Source: Schizochytrium sp. TIO01 (taxonomy: Eukaryota; Sar; Bigyra; Thraustochytrida; Thraustochytriidae). Taken from it: a DNA stretch of 64,000 nt. Under the pieces are notes generated by a model. It ran no database searches. It had not been told where the DNA came from and saw nothing but the letters and a program-made list of their open reading frames with translations. The position numbers and the translations under genes were made by a program. Below, piece by piece: positions 30,109 through 41,010 of the stretch. Every line of letters starts with the position of its first letter. Within the stretch, counting starts at the first letter, position 1. The stretch spans positions 699,501-763,500 of the forward strand of contig SMSO01000034.1 in NCBI GenBank assembly GCA_004764695.1, in the 5' to 3' direction.

Positions 30109-31938
30109 CATTGCGCCCGTTTGATTGCTGATAAAATGAATGGATCATTCAGTAAGGCCAGAAAAGAAAGGAGTCCCTTTCAATTGAACGAATAGCTTCT
30201 TGTTTTGTTTTTTGTGTATGAGGATTTTTTTAATTTTAAAAAATAGAAATGAAGGCGGAATATTGCATCTTTGCTTTTCAATTATGCCTCTAAATAAAGT
30301 TTAAGGCTGGTATTATTTCATTTTCTGTGTTTTTGGAGGTGCGAATAAAGTTCTAACAGCATTTTATATGTCTTTGGGAGTTCAAGAAGCTGCATGATGT
30401 TAATTCCCGAATAAATTTCGTTTTCCTTTCTACGAGATACCTGATAAGAACAGTTTTTCAATATTCGTTTTGTTGCCCAAGGGGGTCCAAGCGCAAGTTT
30501 CTGCAAGCGAAGGGAATCAATTGCGGACGTTTAAGAATCGCCTAGAGATAGGCAGGCGAAAATAAATCTTCAAATTCAGCTAGGGCAAAGGAAGAGGAAG
30601 AGGTTTCAATGAAGCGCCATTGGTTTGCTTGGAGTTGCATGTAGATCAAAATGAGGATGGAAGACTCGCTTAGCTAGTACACATTGATTTTGATGTAACT
30701 ATCGTGATATACAGATAAGTGATTGTTGATATGCTCACATTAAAATGAAGAGAAGCCATAATTTGAGAATTGCTGCCGATCGTTGCTTGCAATAAAGTAT
30801 CATGGTACTTGTAAGACAAAATAAGAAAATGAGAACCAAGATAGAACTCTTTGTAGAGGAAAAACCGGAAGCGTTTTAATGCTAAGAATAGAAGTCCCTC
30901 ATTTTAGTTTGTTGTTTTAAGCAAGCAGACAAATTAAGTTGCAAACAAAGAGAGAATATCCAAAAATATCAGTTGGCTAGTGATTGATCATCGCGTACTA
31001 CATTTGCAGGTTTGCGCATCAAATCAACTGAACGACTGGTGATTTTTCGTTTGCTAGCGTGAAAAGGATCGTTGGCAGTCTTCAGAATACGGTTGTGCAT
31101 GTGGCATACCTATTTAACTAGAACATTTAGATTTTTTACGTCGTTGGTTGCCCTGTTCTGTCCAAAATATTTTCGCTTTATGAGGTTGAACCTTTTGAAC
31201 TGGTATTCAAGTATTTGTGAAGATGCTATTTTTATTTTTTTAAACTATCAGACTCAGACAAACAGAAAGCGTATTGATCAGAAGAGTTGTCATATTTACT
31301 TCTTCCGGCAGCAGGAAAAGAAACTAAGAATTCTACCAGTACAACAAAAGTACAGAGATAGCGTTCATTCCAATGTACCAGTGAGCGAAAATGGAAAGAA
31401 GTCTACTTCTTATTCTTTTCTTTTTAGAGTGATGGTGGATATGGGAGCAAGGGAAGGTGCATCTGTTAAATGGATGTACAATTGCTAACACAAGGGATGA
31501 CAAGCCTCAGGCAAGATGGGGAATATCAATCAGGAGTGAATGAATCACAGGTATAAAAAAGCAATGCGAAAAAAATCAAAGGAAATAGGGAGCAGAAGAA
31601 GTGTGTATAAGAGACAAACGTTAATTTGGGACTGTCGAAATTGGGATAGAATAGTAGTTGCCCATGAATGGAGTACAGGTGCTACTGGGGTTGAATCAAC
31701 AGAATGGAAAAGCAAAAAGAGCACTGCGAACAGGTAGATAGGTAAATGCGTAGCCATGCGCGCTGTGCGGTTGATATTTCTCTCTCATTTCTCAAGTTCT
31801 TTCTCTTTCCCTCGCGGAGATGAGCTGAGCACGGTCTGTCGTCTTCATCATCATGTGCTTTCTTCTTCTTCTTCTTCTTCTTCTTTTTCTTTTCTGTTCT
31901 TCTGTAGTCGGTTGGCTGGTTGGCTGATTGGCCTATCT
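30109..31938. other. Intergenic between convergent genes
   Basis: About 1.8 kb between the J-protein (+) and the SpoVS gene (-). AATAAA at 30293-30298 is a candidate poly(A) signal for the former. A TTC-repeat run at about 31861-31884 lies close to the end of the SpoVS gene and may be in its 3' UTR. No gene seen; the frame at 31072-31488 has no domain. Confidence 0.55.
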
Positions 31939-32997
31939 TTACTCGTTTCCGTCAGCAGCGGCAGCAGGGGACTGCGCCTGAGCGGGGGCAGGCTGCTGAG
32001 CAGGAGGCTGCTGCTGGGCAGCGGAGGAAGCTCCGCGCATGTGGGGGCGAACAACAAACTGCATGGCGTTGGCCTCCGTACCGTTGGTGAATTGAACGTG
32101 GGTGAACTCGGGCTGAAAGTCAAGGTCGATGCCGTCGTTCTCGAGGAAACGACGTCCGTAGCAGATACCATCGACCGCACGGAAGACGGGGTTCTGGCCA
32201 ACGGCAGTGATCTTGACGTTAACACTCTCGCGCACGTTGTTAGCAATGGCACCTGCGAGCTGGCTGGTGCTTGAGGTACCGGCAGACTTGAGGTTCTGAA
32301 AGGAGTCCGCAGGAGGCTTGGCTCCACGGGGCGTCTTCTTGAGGTTGAGGAGGATCAGGTCCTTGATCTCGCCGCCGGTATTGCCGCGCGAGACCTCCAC
32401 CACCAGGTCCATGCCATCTGCCTCCAAGTATGAGCGTGCAATGGCCACGGCCTTGACGGCCTGGTTCACGGATGCAGGTCCAACTGCAGAAAGCACTGGG
32501 GGTTCTCCCTCGCGCGAGGTATGCGCGATGGACCCGGCAACCTGCTTGACGGGACTTGAGGCTGCCACGGCCAGCACCTTCCGCCCCTGAGTGAATTCGG
32601 GAAGAGCCTGTGCGACTGCACCAGAGCCTGCTGCGCCAGATGATCCTGAGTTGTTGTTGCCGCGGCCGTTCGCGTTGCCGCCGTTCACGTTGCCGCTGTT
32701 GCCGGGACCTCCGTTGGTGCCATTGTCATTGCGCCTGCGAGAGCCAGCAGCGCCGCCACGGCCCCTGCCGCGACCACGGCCTCCACGAGCACCGCCGGGA
32801 GCGCCGCGCCTTCGACCGTTCGCAGAGGCGCCGTTGTTGTTGGAGTTGTTGTTGGCGCTGTTGTTGGTGTTGGCGGAGGAAGAGGAGGCTGGCTGCGAAG
32901 AGGACGGAGCCGAGGGAGGGGAAGACGAGGAAGGGGCAGGGACAGAGGGAGGGGCAGAAGAAAGGTCCGCCGAAGCGGCGTCGAGACCGTCCGCCAT
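31939..32997 (-). CDS. Tandem SpoVS-domain protein with RGG-type N-terminus
   Basis: A 352-residue protein. Residues 1-135 are disordered: Ser/Pro/Ala-rich, then Asn-rich, then an RGG-like basic block (about 61-89; GRGRGRGRGG). Residues about 138-223 and 236-318 are two SpoVS domains. The first carries the family's core almost intact (SSPVKQVAGSIAHTSREGE, then SAVGPASVNQAVKAVAIAR). The second keeps the N-terminal part (LAGAIANNVRE), the AVDGICYGRRFLENDGIDL region and the end (FTHVQFTNGTEANAMQFVV). The tail is Gln/Pro/Ala-rich. SpoVS is a small Alba-like bacterial protein linked to sporulation in Bacillus; here it is doubled and fused to RNA-binding-type low complexity. An RNA- or DNA-binding role is inference. 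The coding sequence is visibly GC-richer than its neighbours, consistent with high expression or a different history. Confidence 0.88.
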   Translation of the reverse strand: MADGLDAASADLSSAPPSVPAPSSSSPPSAPSSSQPASSSSANTNNSANNNSNNNGASANGRRRGAPGGARGGRGRGRGRGGAAGSRRRNDNGTNGGPGNSGNVNGGNANGRGNNNSGSSGAAGSGAVAQALPEFTQGRKVLAVAASSPVKQVAGSIAHTSREGEPPVLSAVGPASVNQAVKAVAIARSYLEADGMDLVVEVSRGNTGGEIKDLILLNLKKTPRGAKPPADSFQNLKSAGTSSTSQLAGAIANNVRESVNVKITAVGQNPVFRAVDGICYGRRFLENDGIDLDFQPEFTHVQFTNGTEANAMQFVVRPHMRGASSAAQQQPPAQQPAPAQAQSPAAAADGNE

Positions 32998-33080
32998 CTC
33001 GTCACGAACGAAGGCGTGAAGAGGTGAGGTCGGGAGGAGGAGGAGACAAGGATAGGGACTGAAGAGAGAGAGAGAGACAG

Positions 33081-33140
33081 AGAGAGAAGTAGAGAGAAGT
33101 AGAGAGAAGTAGAGAGAAGTAGAGAGAAGTAGAGAGAAGT
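33081..33140. repeat. Six exact AGAGAGAAGT units
   Basis: Six head-to-tail 10-bp units lie 83-143 bases upstream of the SpoVS start codon, so they are probably in its leader or core promoter. Read on the gene strand they are CT-rich (ACTTCTCTCT), as in pyrimidine-rich initiator regions. Confidence 0.92.
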
Positions 33141-33198
33141 AGCACTAGTAGAACAAGCGTCGAAGAAGTACTAAGATACTTACTTGACTATTAACACT

Positions 33199-33288
33199 AC
33201 CTATCTATGGATCTATCTATCTATGGATCTATCTATGGATCTATCTATGGATCTATCTATCAATCGATCTATCAATCGATCTATCTAA
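33199..33288. repeat. CTATCTATGGAT / CTATCAATCGAT tandem repeats
   Basis: A diverged array of 8- to 12-bp units built from CTAT plus GGAT or CGAT. Non-coding, upstream of the SpoVS gene. Confidence 0.85.
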
Positions 33289-33537
33289 TTTAGCTACTCC
33301 TATCTTATGTATCTTATGTAGTATGTGAACACATAGGAGTTAATTAGCAAGTGAGGGAGTTAGTTAGCTAGCTAGTTAGTTAGTTGGTTAGTTAGTTCGT
33401 GGATAGCTCGTTAGTAATTAAATACGAAAGTGTCATTCTTGATGCTGTTGCCTTAATAAGTATCAGCTAGATGAATAAAAGACAGAGAGGTAGTATTGCA
33501 TTTACTTAGTCGGTGACATTAGGTACCTACCTACCTA

Positions 33538-33654
<117 letters not shown>

Positions 33655-34560
33655 CGAAAAAAGAAAAGAAAAGAGAAAGAAGTTGATCACTTGCAGAAAA
33701 CTAGATAACAGTATGAAGCTAGCCCACTGCTACAGACATCTGGCAAGAGCATGACAACTTGAAGATGATAGGGATCAATTGAGCATAATGCATGAGAGGC
33801 TAGCTAAGAACTGAAAGTAGGCTTAGATGTCTTCGCATTCTTTCTTTCAAGTTCTTTCCTTCTTTCCTTTCAAAGTTCCTTTTCTCATTCTTTCTTTCCT
33901 TGAAATCCAACCTACCTGCCTACCTACCTACCTTCTAGTGCTAGTCACAGCATGAGTAATACCAGATACACTAAGGAGAGAGAGAATAAGAGTGACGACG
34001 TCGCAAAAAGAGGAAAAGAGATAGGGAGATCCAGATGACACTATGGATGTGTTATGGAATAGGCATAGTATTACTGCGGGGATGCGGTAGAGGGAATAGT
34101 CAGGAGCCTAAAGCGGACTAAACATTAAATTATCAGTGAGGAAGCAAACAACAAATGCACAGAGAGAGAGAGGGAGAAAGAAATGAAAAGTAAGAATATT
34201 TAGATACATCGTGAGGGAAAGACTCTCAGTGGCAGTGTATGATTGAGGATCAATGAGAGGGAGTAGTGACCTAGAAAGAGACAGTGTGCAGGAGGTAGTG
34301 GAAGACGTCTGAGGTTCACCAACAGTAGTAGGTCATGAAGATCAAGAACTCTATCTATACTAAGTACTCAAGAGGGCAGGCACAAAGAGGGGAGAGATGT
34401 AGTACCTCTAGCTAGAGCTAGGGAGAGAAAGAGCCTGAGAGTATGGGAGAGAGACTTGCTTCAATTCAATTTGAAAGATACACTGGAACTTGACGAGAGA
34501 ACAGGAAAAGAACTTCATCACCTTCATTTCATCGTGATTCCGAAGGCAAGAGAGCCATAA

Positions 34561-34705
34561 TAGAAGAAGAAGCAGAAGCAGAAGAAGCAGAAGAAGCAGA
34601 AGCAGAAGCAGAAGCAGAAGCAGAAGCAGAAGCAGAAGCAGAAGCAGAAGAAGAAGCAGAAGAAGATGAAGAAGATGAAGGAAGAAGATGAAGAAGAAGA
34701 AGCGA
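34561..34705. repeat. (GCAGAA)n / (GAAGAA)n array
   Basis: About 145 bases of GCAGAA units mixed with GAAGAA and GATGAA. On the minus strand it reads as a poly-Leu frame (34408-34758), which is repeat translation and not a credible protein. Confidence 0.93.
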
Positions 34706-35430
34706 GGTACGAAGACCTCTTTCTTTATCTTTTTTATTAAGTTCTTCCTTTCCACCACTTCAATGAAGACCTGGCTAGCTAGTAGTGAGGTAGGCTAGCC
34801 GAAGAGCTACTGTAAGACTCCTGTGCATAATAGATCTTCGGTACTAAGTCCTACTTCTCAACAATGAGCGAAATTTGAGATAGAAAAAGGAAGGAAAAGG
34901 AAGGAAGATCTATCATCATCAGAATTTACACTCGCACGATAAAGACTTCAATTGTAGAAAACAGTTGTGATGAAATTCGAACTAAAGTATCAACTTTACA
35001 TTAATGTAAGAGAGATCCAGGTAACTAACTACCCACCTAACTACCTACCCAGTTTTACATTTCTACGGAAGTACCTACCTAAATAGCACTATTACTAGTA
35101 GTAGTCAGTCAGTCACTGGTTCTCTTCGTGAACCATGATCACCATAGGTATTTAGTAGAGGGCTCCTACCTACCTACCTACTTCTGTAACAACTTTTACT
35201 ATCATCATCATATCAGTCAGTAACTCAACTACCTAGTACTGTACATACATAAATACCTTTTCTAGACCTCTATAATCTAGGAATGTACCTGTCTTCAATG
35301 TGATTGTTATGCTCAAGTTTGTACTCAACTTTGAAAGAGATTGATATCATTGACTTGCCTCTAACTAGTTAGAGTGCCTACCAAGGTAGAGGTACTTACC
35401 ATTTATAAATTATGCACCGATATGTGTTGA

Positions 35431-35448
35431 CTTGAGTTTTTACCCAAG
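35431..35448. repeat. Dispersed hairpin motif, copy D
   Basis: CTTGAGTTTTTACCCAAG, best representative of the family: arms CTTGAGT and ACCCAAG around TTTT with one mismatch. It is preceded by TGTTGA and followed by AGGATTTACATGA; a similar GTATTTACATGA string occurs at 9766-9777. Confidence 0.6.
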
Positions 35449-35613
35449 CCAGAGGATTTACATGAATAGCCTTTAAGTACTAGTGCCAGTGTGATCATCG
35501 TGATGATGATTGTTGTGGAATAACCGATTCGTAGATAGAACTCTGAGAAAGTAAAAGCCCCGTACCCCTACAGTCAATGTCAACAATTTGTCAATGAGTT
35601 GTTTTGGCTGCAA

Positions 35614-35631
35614 ATTGAGTTTTTACCCAAG
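35614..35631. repeat. Dispersed hairpin motif, copy E
   Basis: ATTGAGTTTTTACCCAAG, 16 of 18 bases identical to copy D and only 180 bases away, same orientation. It is preceded nearby by GTTTTGGCTG and followed by TGAAAAGATTTT. Confidence 0.6.
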
Positions 35632-36910
35632 TGAAAAGATTTTATTTTTGGATTACTTTTTTAATTGAAAAGAAACGTTAAAAACAAATTAAAATACATT
35701 TTAAAATTATAAGAAAAGGACTTGCCTTTTATGATGATAGGATAATTAAGTTCTTTGAGTAGGAACTACCATCTATCCATCTATCTACCTATCTACACTG
35801 GCTTAGTACCCTGTGACAGCAGAAGACTCGGAACCCAAAAGTGAATGATTATTTTGCAACTGCTGCCAAAATGAAAATGTCTAGCTACATTGATAAAAAT
35901 AATTAGTAAGTAGAAGATTCTTAGAGATGGGTTGCAAAATTGAGAATGTAATATCTTATGCGCCTCAGTACATACCATTCCAATGTCTGCTATACATGAT
36001 AGATCATGCAATGAATTCCTTTCGGAAGGAAGCCAAAATATCCAAATACAAAAATCCTCCACTTACTCTAAGATTATGGGTCTTTCTCAAGCCAACCAAC
36101 GCTCTGGTAAGCAGTCTTGACTAGAATGAACCATCAATGTATTAGCGTACCGCTGCACGATAACCCGAGAAGTCTATTGACCATCTGCAATAGCCCAAAT
36201 GACAATATCAGAATCATCACCGTTGTTTAGACAAAACCCAACTCATTGTGAGTGATCTGCAATCCCTTCTGCTTCTCCAAGAAAGACAATGAAATAGAAA
36301 TGATCGAAATTGTTGTTATTTACACGGTCTTAAGTCTGGTCAGAAGACTCGGAAAACAGTGTTTACTAGTATCTTCAAAAAGCTATGGGTTGCTTTTTAG
36401 TAATAGTGAGAAATCTGAGTTGAGTTGGAGAAACCATTTTTGTCTCGGCACATAATAGTGCTTGTAGCACTCACCCTCTACAACTGAACCGTGACCCAAA
36501 TGTGCTTTAAGAGGTATCGAAACTAAAAAGGAGTTTAATCTTCACAACGATATGGCTGCTAATAAGGTAAATTCAGTTGTGCTCTCTTTCAAATGTGCTG
36601 CTTTTTTTTTTTCACTTGGTGAGCGGTGTGAATGTAAATCTCTATTTTTTTTTTAATACATATAACGTCCACTCATTTAATTTCATCATTCACGTTATAC
36701 AACATGCCAGGTCGTCTCAGAGCTGTAGAACTGCGAACTCGAAGCAGAGACCAAAGAAAAGAAAAAGATGCAGACCGCAGCAAAAATAGACCAGTTCCAA
36801 CCTTTTATAATCCAGCTAGATATGTTGGTTCACAGGTACTACGAGAGTTCACTTCATCAAGAACACACTCACACTAGCTGAAAGTAACTCCTATCGATTC
36901 TTTCTAAAAC

Positions 36911-36930
36911 CTGATAAAACTCAAGCCAAA
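36911..36930. repeat. Dispersed hairpin motif, copy F (half)
   Basis: CTGATAAAACTCAAGCCAAAACA keeps the ACTCAAG arm and the flanking GCCAAAACA of the family in reverse orientation but has lost the opposite arm. Confidence 0.35.
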
Positions 36931-37309
36931 ACAATTAATCACTCATGGCAAAAATAAAACATACCTGCCAGGTACTATCTACTTATTATGATGAGTAATA
37001 CTACCTAGGTAGTACTCGCCTTAAACAGCTTAACAGTCCTTTCGTGCACTAGGTATTAGTACCTACTAAGTCCATGAAGGTATTTTTGGTGGGTGGCAGG
37101 CAGAGCAAATGCAGAACCAGGCTACACATGTCTCTGCCTGTGCCGACCACAAACGCTGAAGGATTTTTTCACTCCGAAACTTATATTTGAACATCATCAC
37201 ACTCTAGATACAGCTCCCGCGTTTGCATCTCCCTCTTACTTGCTGTTCTTAGACTTGGAAAGAGGTACGAGACTGAGGTTGTCACGAGAACCAAGACGTC
37301 AACAGGGAG

Positions 37310-38413
37310 ATGGCAACTCCAACAAAAGCGCTCAAGCGCTCAAAAGAAGATGACACCCATAAGGAGACTACCAGCACAAGCAGTAGCAGTAATAAGCAAT
37401 TTTTAGGTTCAAAGACCGATCTTGAGAACGAGAAGGCCACTACGTCAGAACGGCCAACTAAGAAGAAATATACGGTACGTGAACCTTTACAACATTTCTC
37501 AACACCAGATGATGTGATCCGCACCCTTCAAGAGGCTAAGCATATATTGGTCCTTGCTGGAGCAGGCATTTCTCAGTCGTGTGGAATACCAGACTTTCGC
37601 TCCCCGGCAGGGATATACACGCTTGTTGAAGAAATGGACCTTGGATTACCCCAAGCAGAGTGTTTGTTTGATTTATCGTATTTTGAGGACGATCCTGAGC
37701 CTTTTTATAAATTTGCCCACATTCTTTATCCAGACAAGAATCCTTTGCCATCTCGAACCCATCAATTCTTACGCCAACTGGAGGTTTCTGGCAAGCTAGG
37801 CAGGGTCTATACACAAAACATTGATGGTTTGGAGGCAGCAGCAGGCGTGCGTCGAGCCATTCAATGTCATGGATCTCTCTCCAAAGGTCGATGCCTACAA
37901 TGCCGCCGTGTATATAAGGCTGAGGTCTTCGCACCCGCTATTCGTGCAAAACAGGTTGCATATTGTCCTCGTCCCAAGTGTGAGGGCGTCCTTAAACCTA
38001 CTGTCACTTTTTTTGGAGAAGCAATTGATAACAAAGTTGAAGTTCAACTTGCTACGGATGCTGCGAAGGCAGATCTCTTACTAGTTATGGGGACATCGTT
38101 ACAGGTCGCCCCAATGTCAGGTGTCCCTGGTCTCGTTCCGCCATCAGTGCCTCAAGTTCTAATTAATCGCGAGTCTGTAAAACTTCGTGCAAATGTTTCT
38201 GCAGGTTTTGATGTTGAATTGTTGGGAAGCTGTGATGACATAATTGCTGAACTTCAAAGCCATCTTGTCATGGAAAACAAGTCTCGCTCTCGTACCACAG
38301 AAACGGCTCATGTTAAGCTTCAAAGCGTACAGCATAAATTTTTGTCTAATGATAGCAGGGCTCGTGCCTTCACTTTGCAAGACGTATCAGACGCAGTTGC
38401 CTCTCAAACTTAA
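37310..38413 (+). CDS. Sirtuin, class I-like NAD-dependent deacylase
   Basis: A 367-residue protein. Residues 1-60 are a basic, Ser/Lys-rich extension with KRSK and KKK patches. The sirtuin fold spans about 66-318: GAGIS (84-88) and GIPDFRS (92-98) for NAD binding, TQNIDGLE (168-175), the catalytic H187 in CHGSL, a zinc site made by C195/C198 and C219/C224 (the second pair has four residues between the Cys), KPTVTFFGE, and GTSLQV (261-266) with NRE (286-288). Strings such as TQNIDGLE and KPTVTFFGE fit class I (Sir2/SIRT1-3). It removes acyl groups from Lys, consuming NAD, in the nucleus or cytosol; there is no obvious mitochondrial presequence. The C-terminal 45 residues are not conserved. 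The protein is complete, intronless and convergent with the next gene. Confidence 0.95.
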   Translation: MATPTKALKRSKEDDTHKETTSTSSSSNKQFLGSKTDLENEKATTSERPTKKKYTVREPLQHFSTPDDVIRTLQEAKHILVLAGAGISQSCGIPDFRSPAGIYTLVEEMDLGLPQAECLFDLSYFEDDPEPFYKFAHILYPDKNPLPSRTHQFLRQLEVSGKLGRVYTQNIDGLEAAAGVRRAIQCHGSLSKGRCLQCRRVYKAEVFAPAIRAKQVAYCPRPKCEGVLKPTVTFFGEAIDNKVEVQLATDAAKADLLLVMGTSLQVAPMSGVPGLVPPSVPQVLINRESVKLRANVSAGFDVELLGSCDDIIAELQSHLVMENKSRSRTTETAHVKLQSVQHKFLSNDSRARAFTLQDVSDAVASQT

Positions 38414-38748
38414 CTTGGAGCATACTAAGGGAACTTGATATGCTACAATTACCACAGCTTACCTTCCTTTGTTAAAAGGAGGGACAGGGTGATATTATTT
38501 CGTATGATAACGAGATCATTGATCCAGCATGAAAATGAAAACATGCTCTTCTTTAAATTTCTTTTACTTTTCACATCACAGTTTTCAATATCAAGAGCTT
38601 CTCTGCGTTTCTTCATCGCCCCTCCTTCTCTCAAACGGCCATTCACTACAAAGGTACAAATATCTATTAAGGGTTATTTGATTAGGTTGGTCTTTCTCTC
38701 TCACCTCTAAAGTCTTTAGTGCCCAGTTGAGTTACGAAAATCCGAGGC
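38414..38748. other. Short convergent intergenic spacer
   Basis: About 335 bases shared by the 3' ends of the sirtuin (+) and the 753-residue gene (-). The transcripts probably overlap or end close together. No feature recognised. Confidence 0.6.
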
Positions 38749-41010
38749 TTAATGCGATAAAAGACACTTTTGGCAAGCAACAACCCATTCATCATTTCGT
38801 TTAGTGTCGTTGAAGATCAAGTGCAGGACGAGACTTGCGCAGGCCAACCCTTGATTATCCAAGGCATTAAAAGCAGATTCCAAGCGAGTGATTGCCTTGA
38901 TAGGTGGCAGATCGCTCGCACGTGCGCTCATTCTGATATTCACATGAGCTGCAACCCACTCTTCGTCTGATTGATCGAGATGATTTTCTGAGCATGAATC
39001 CCTCGTCCATTGCAAAATTAGCGTCGACATTCTTTCCAACTCTTCAATGCTTTCTGCAGTCCGTTGTTGTTGGTCTTCTTCAGCTGCAGCAACCCAACCC
39101 TCAGGGAATGGTCTCATTTGCCCATCAACTGCGCACTCTGGCATTGCATAATTCTCATCGAAAAGTAGTTGTGGGACTTGATCATCCCCGCTATGGCCAT
39201 TTTGCAATAAGGAATCGAGATCAGTAGCCTCCAAGGTATGAAACAAAAACCTTTCTACTTCTGGCTGGATTGCTCGCGCTTGTACCAATGCATTGTTCAA
39301 CTCCCCAGCAAACAATGCCTCAAGCTTCTGAGTGGCAGACGTAGCAATATGGGAATTGAAAAGGCGACTGTCACCTAGAGGCCAACGACCGCTTTCATCA
39401 GGACCTGAAAATACTGTTTGTGGCTCATTTAATACAAGGCCGGACTCCTCACTCCGTGTCCAGGCATGCACATCAACTCCTACTGGCTGAATGCTTGGTA
39501 CGAACCAATCAGTATGAAAGAGTGCTCCACTGTGCAATGCCCCGATTGGACGCATGAAGTATTCATGACACCATTCATGAATATGTTGATCGGTATCTCT
39601 TTCTGCTTCGTTCCTTACCCCGCTAATTTTTGCCTTTTCATTTTCACGATTTACGTTGAGTTCATCAGCTTGATTATTCACCCATTCGACAGATCCGGCC
39701 TCGTTTGAAGAATTCCCTGCATCTCTGCCTCTTCTGAAGATTTCTTTGGCAGTCCCACTTTTTTCATCCAATCGCGAAAGATCCTTCCTTATCATCATCC
39801 TTTTCGCCCGTTCTCTTCTTATTAAGTCCCTTCCGCTGGTGGCGATGTCTTCTTCTGAGGCTTCATTGGAATCACAGTTTGTGTACATGGTCTGTAAAAG
39901 CGCTCGATCTGTAGATTTCAAGAGGTCTCCACCGAGCCTTAACGCTTCTTCTTTCCAATGACGCAAATCGATTTCCTGCTTGGGAAGAGTGACCTGGGGG
40001 ATAGAAGCAAACGTATGTTCATCCCACACTGCCTTGCGGTCATGAATCTGCGATTGTGCAAGCTCTGCGTTCGCTTCATCAGCTTTGGATTGGTCATCAG
40101 CTCGGTTCTCTAGGGAATCTTCTTGGGCTTGGGCCCACACACTCGCGGCCTGAAGCTGCGAACCAACTTCTGTGTCAAGACGACGAGAAAGTCTTTGTAA
40201 CATACTCTCTGTTGCTGTTGGTTGCCTCTGACGTCTGGTATTCAGAAGTACAAGTCGGTGAGGGCTTGTTGCGAGTCTAATTTTACCTTTGGCCTCAGCA
40301 CCAACTCCAAAGGTGCTTCCGTTTGAACCTTGTGCTTGCCCACTCACCCCATCCCCAGGTTGAATTTTCACGTCTGCGAATGAACCTCCCCGCGCTACCT
40401 GTGTGTTTGCACCTACTCCGTCAGGGGTTGGGACTCCATCGTATTTGCTAAGCTCGCCTTCGAAGAGTTTCTCGAAACATGCCTCATCCTGGCGGACATG
40501 CTGGGTAATTGAGTTATGTCCAATGTCACGAAATGCAGCAACTCGCATAGCTGCAAGAGCGCGCACAGTGTTGTCTTCTCTGCTGAAAACGCCGTTTTGT
40601 TGACAGCGATTGAAATATGGGTCTCGAATATCTTCTTCCAAAGTCTCGAGTCTGCGATGAATCTCTTGATCCACTATAACCCCTATGTGTCGCGTTGGAC
40701 TTGGTCCATTGTCAGGTCCGCTTGATGACAGTGCGCTGGAATTCGTATGTAAAGGATTAGACTGCTTTTCTCTTGAGGTTGATGTGTATGGGCTCAAGGT
40801 CATCGTAACACCTGCTGAATTTGAAGGTCCCTCCTGATGGAAATTACCTTGCTGGACGACCCTATGTGCAATATGCGCTCGTGAATTAAGCCACGGCATA
40901 GCCTTTACACTCACAGGCGCTAGATCATGAGTACTTCGTGAATCATGACGTTTCCTGCTCGGAGGCTCACCGGCATCTCCAGCGCCACGTGGCTTTATGG
41001 ACCGAGACAT
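38749..41010 (-). CDS. Unrecognised 753-residue protein
   Basis: A long intact frame with good protein-like composition, no signal peptide and no membrane segment. Residues 1-110 are basic and disordered (KPRGAGDAG, SRKRH). About 115-190 is a helical segment rich in Arg/Glu (HRRLETLEEDIRDPYF, then a run of alanine-rich helix ARALAAMR-like). The middle is helical and charged (about 260-470). The last 90 residues form a compact helical region ending DEWVVACQKCLLSH. I recognise no domain. The basic N-terminus suggests a nuclear protein, which is inference only. It is divergent from the next unrecognised gene, with the tRNA-like gene in the 1-kb space between them. Confidence 0.75.
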   Translation of the reverse strand: MSRSIKPRGAGDAGEPPSRKRHDSRSTHDLAPVSVKAMPWLNSRAHIAHRVVQQGNFHQEGPSNSAGVTMTLSPYTSTSREKQSNPLHTNSSALSSSGPDNGPSPTRHIGVIVDQEIHRRLETLEEDIRDPYFNRCQQNGVFSREDNTVRALAAMRVAAFRDIGHNSITQHVRQDEACFEKLFEGELSKYDGVPTPDGVGANTQVARGGSFADVKIQPGDGVSGQAQGSNGSTFGVGAEAKGKIRLATSPHRLVLLNTRRQRQPTATESMLQRLSRRLDTEVGSQLQAASVWAQAQEDSLENRADDQSKADEANAELAQSQIHDRKAVWDEHTFASIPQVTLPKQEIDLRHWKEEALRLGGDLLKSTDRALLQTMYTNCDSNEASEEDIATSGRDLIRRERAKRMMIRKDLSRLDEKSGTAKEIFRRGRDAGNSSNEAGSVEWVNNQADELNVNRENEKAKISGVRNEAERDTDQHIHEWCHEYFMRPIGALHSGALFHTDWFVPSIQPVGVDVHAWTRSEESGLVLNEPQTVFSGPDESGRWPLGDSRLFNSHIATSATQKLEALFAGELNNALVQARAIQPEVERFLFHTLEATDLDSLLQNGHSGDDQVPQLLFDENYAMPECAVDGQMRPFPEGWVAAAEEDQQQRTAESIEELERMSTLILQWTRDSCSENHLDQSDEEWVAAHVNIRMSARASDLPPIKAITRLESAFNALDNQGLACASLVLHLIFNDTKRNDEWVVACQKCLLSH

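Noticed and set aside
31072-31488. 138-residue plus-strand frame
   Set aside because: Hydrophobic/aromatic composition of AT-rich DNA, no domain, in the space between two convergent 3' ends.
31939-32997. SpoVS gene as bacterial contamination
   Set aside because: It is embedded between eukaryotic genes with continuous microsatellite-rich eukaryotic flanks and has a eukaryote-style RGG/Asn-rich tail.
31756-33062. Long plus-strand frames opposite the SpoVS gene
   Set aside because: High GC removes stop codons on the antisense strand; the minus-strand frame has unambiguous SpoVS domains.
34408-34758. Poly-Leu membrane-protein-like frame
   Set aside because: Translation of the GCAGAA/GAAGAA array.
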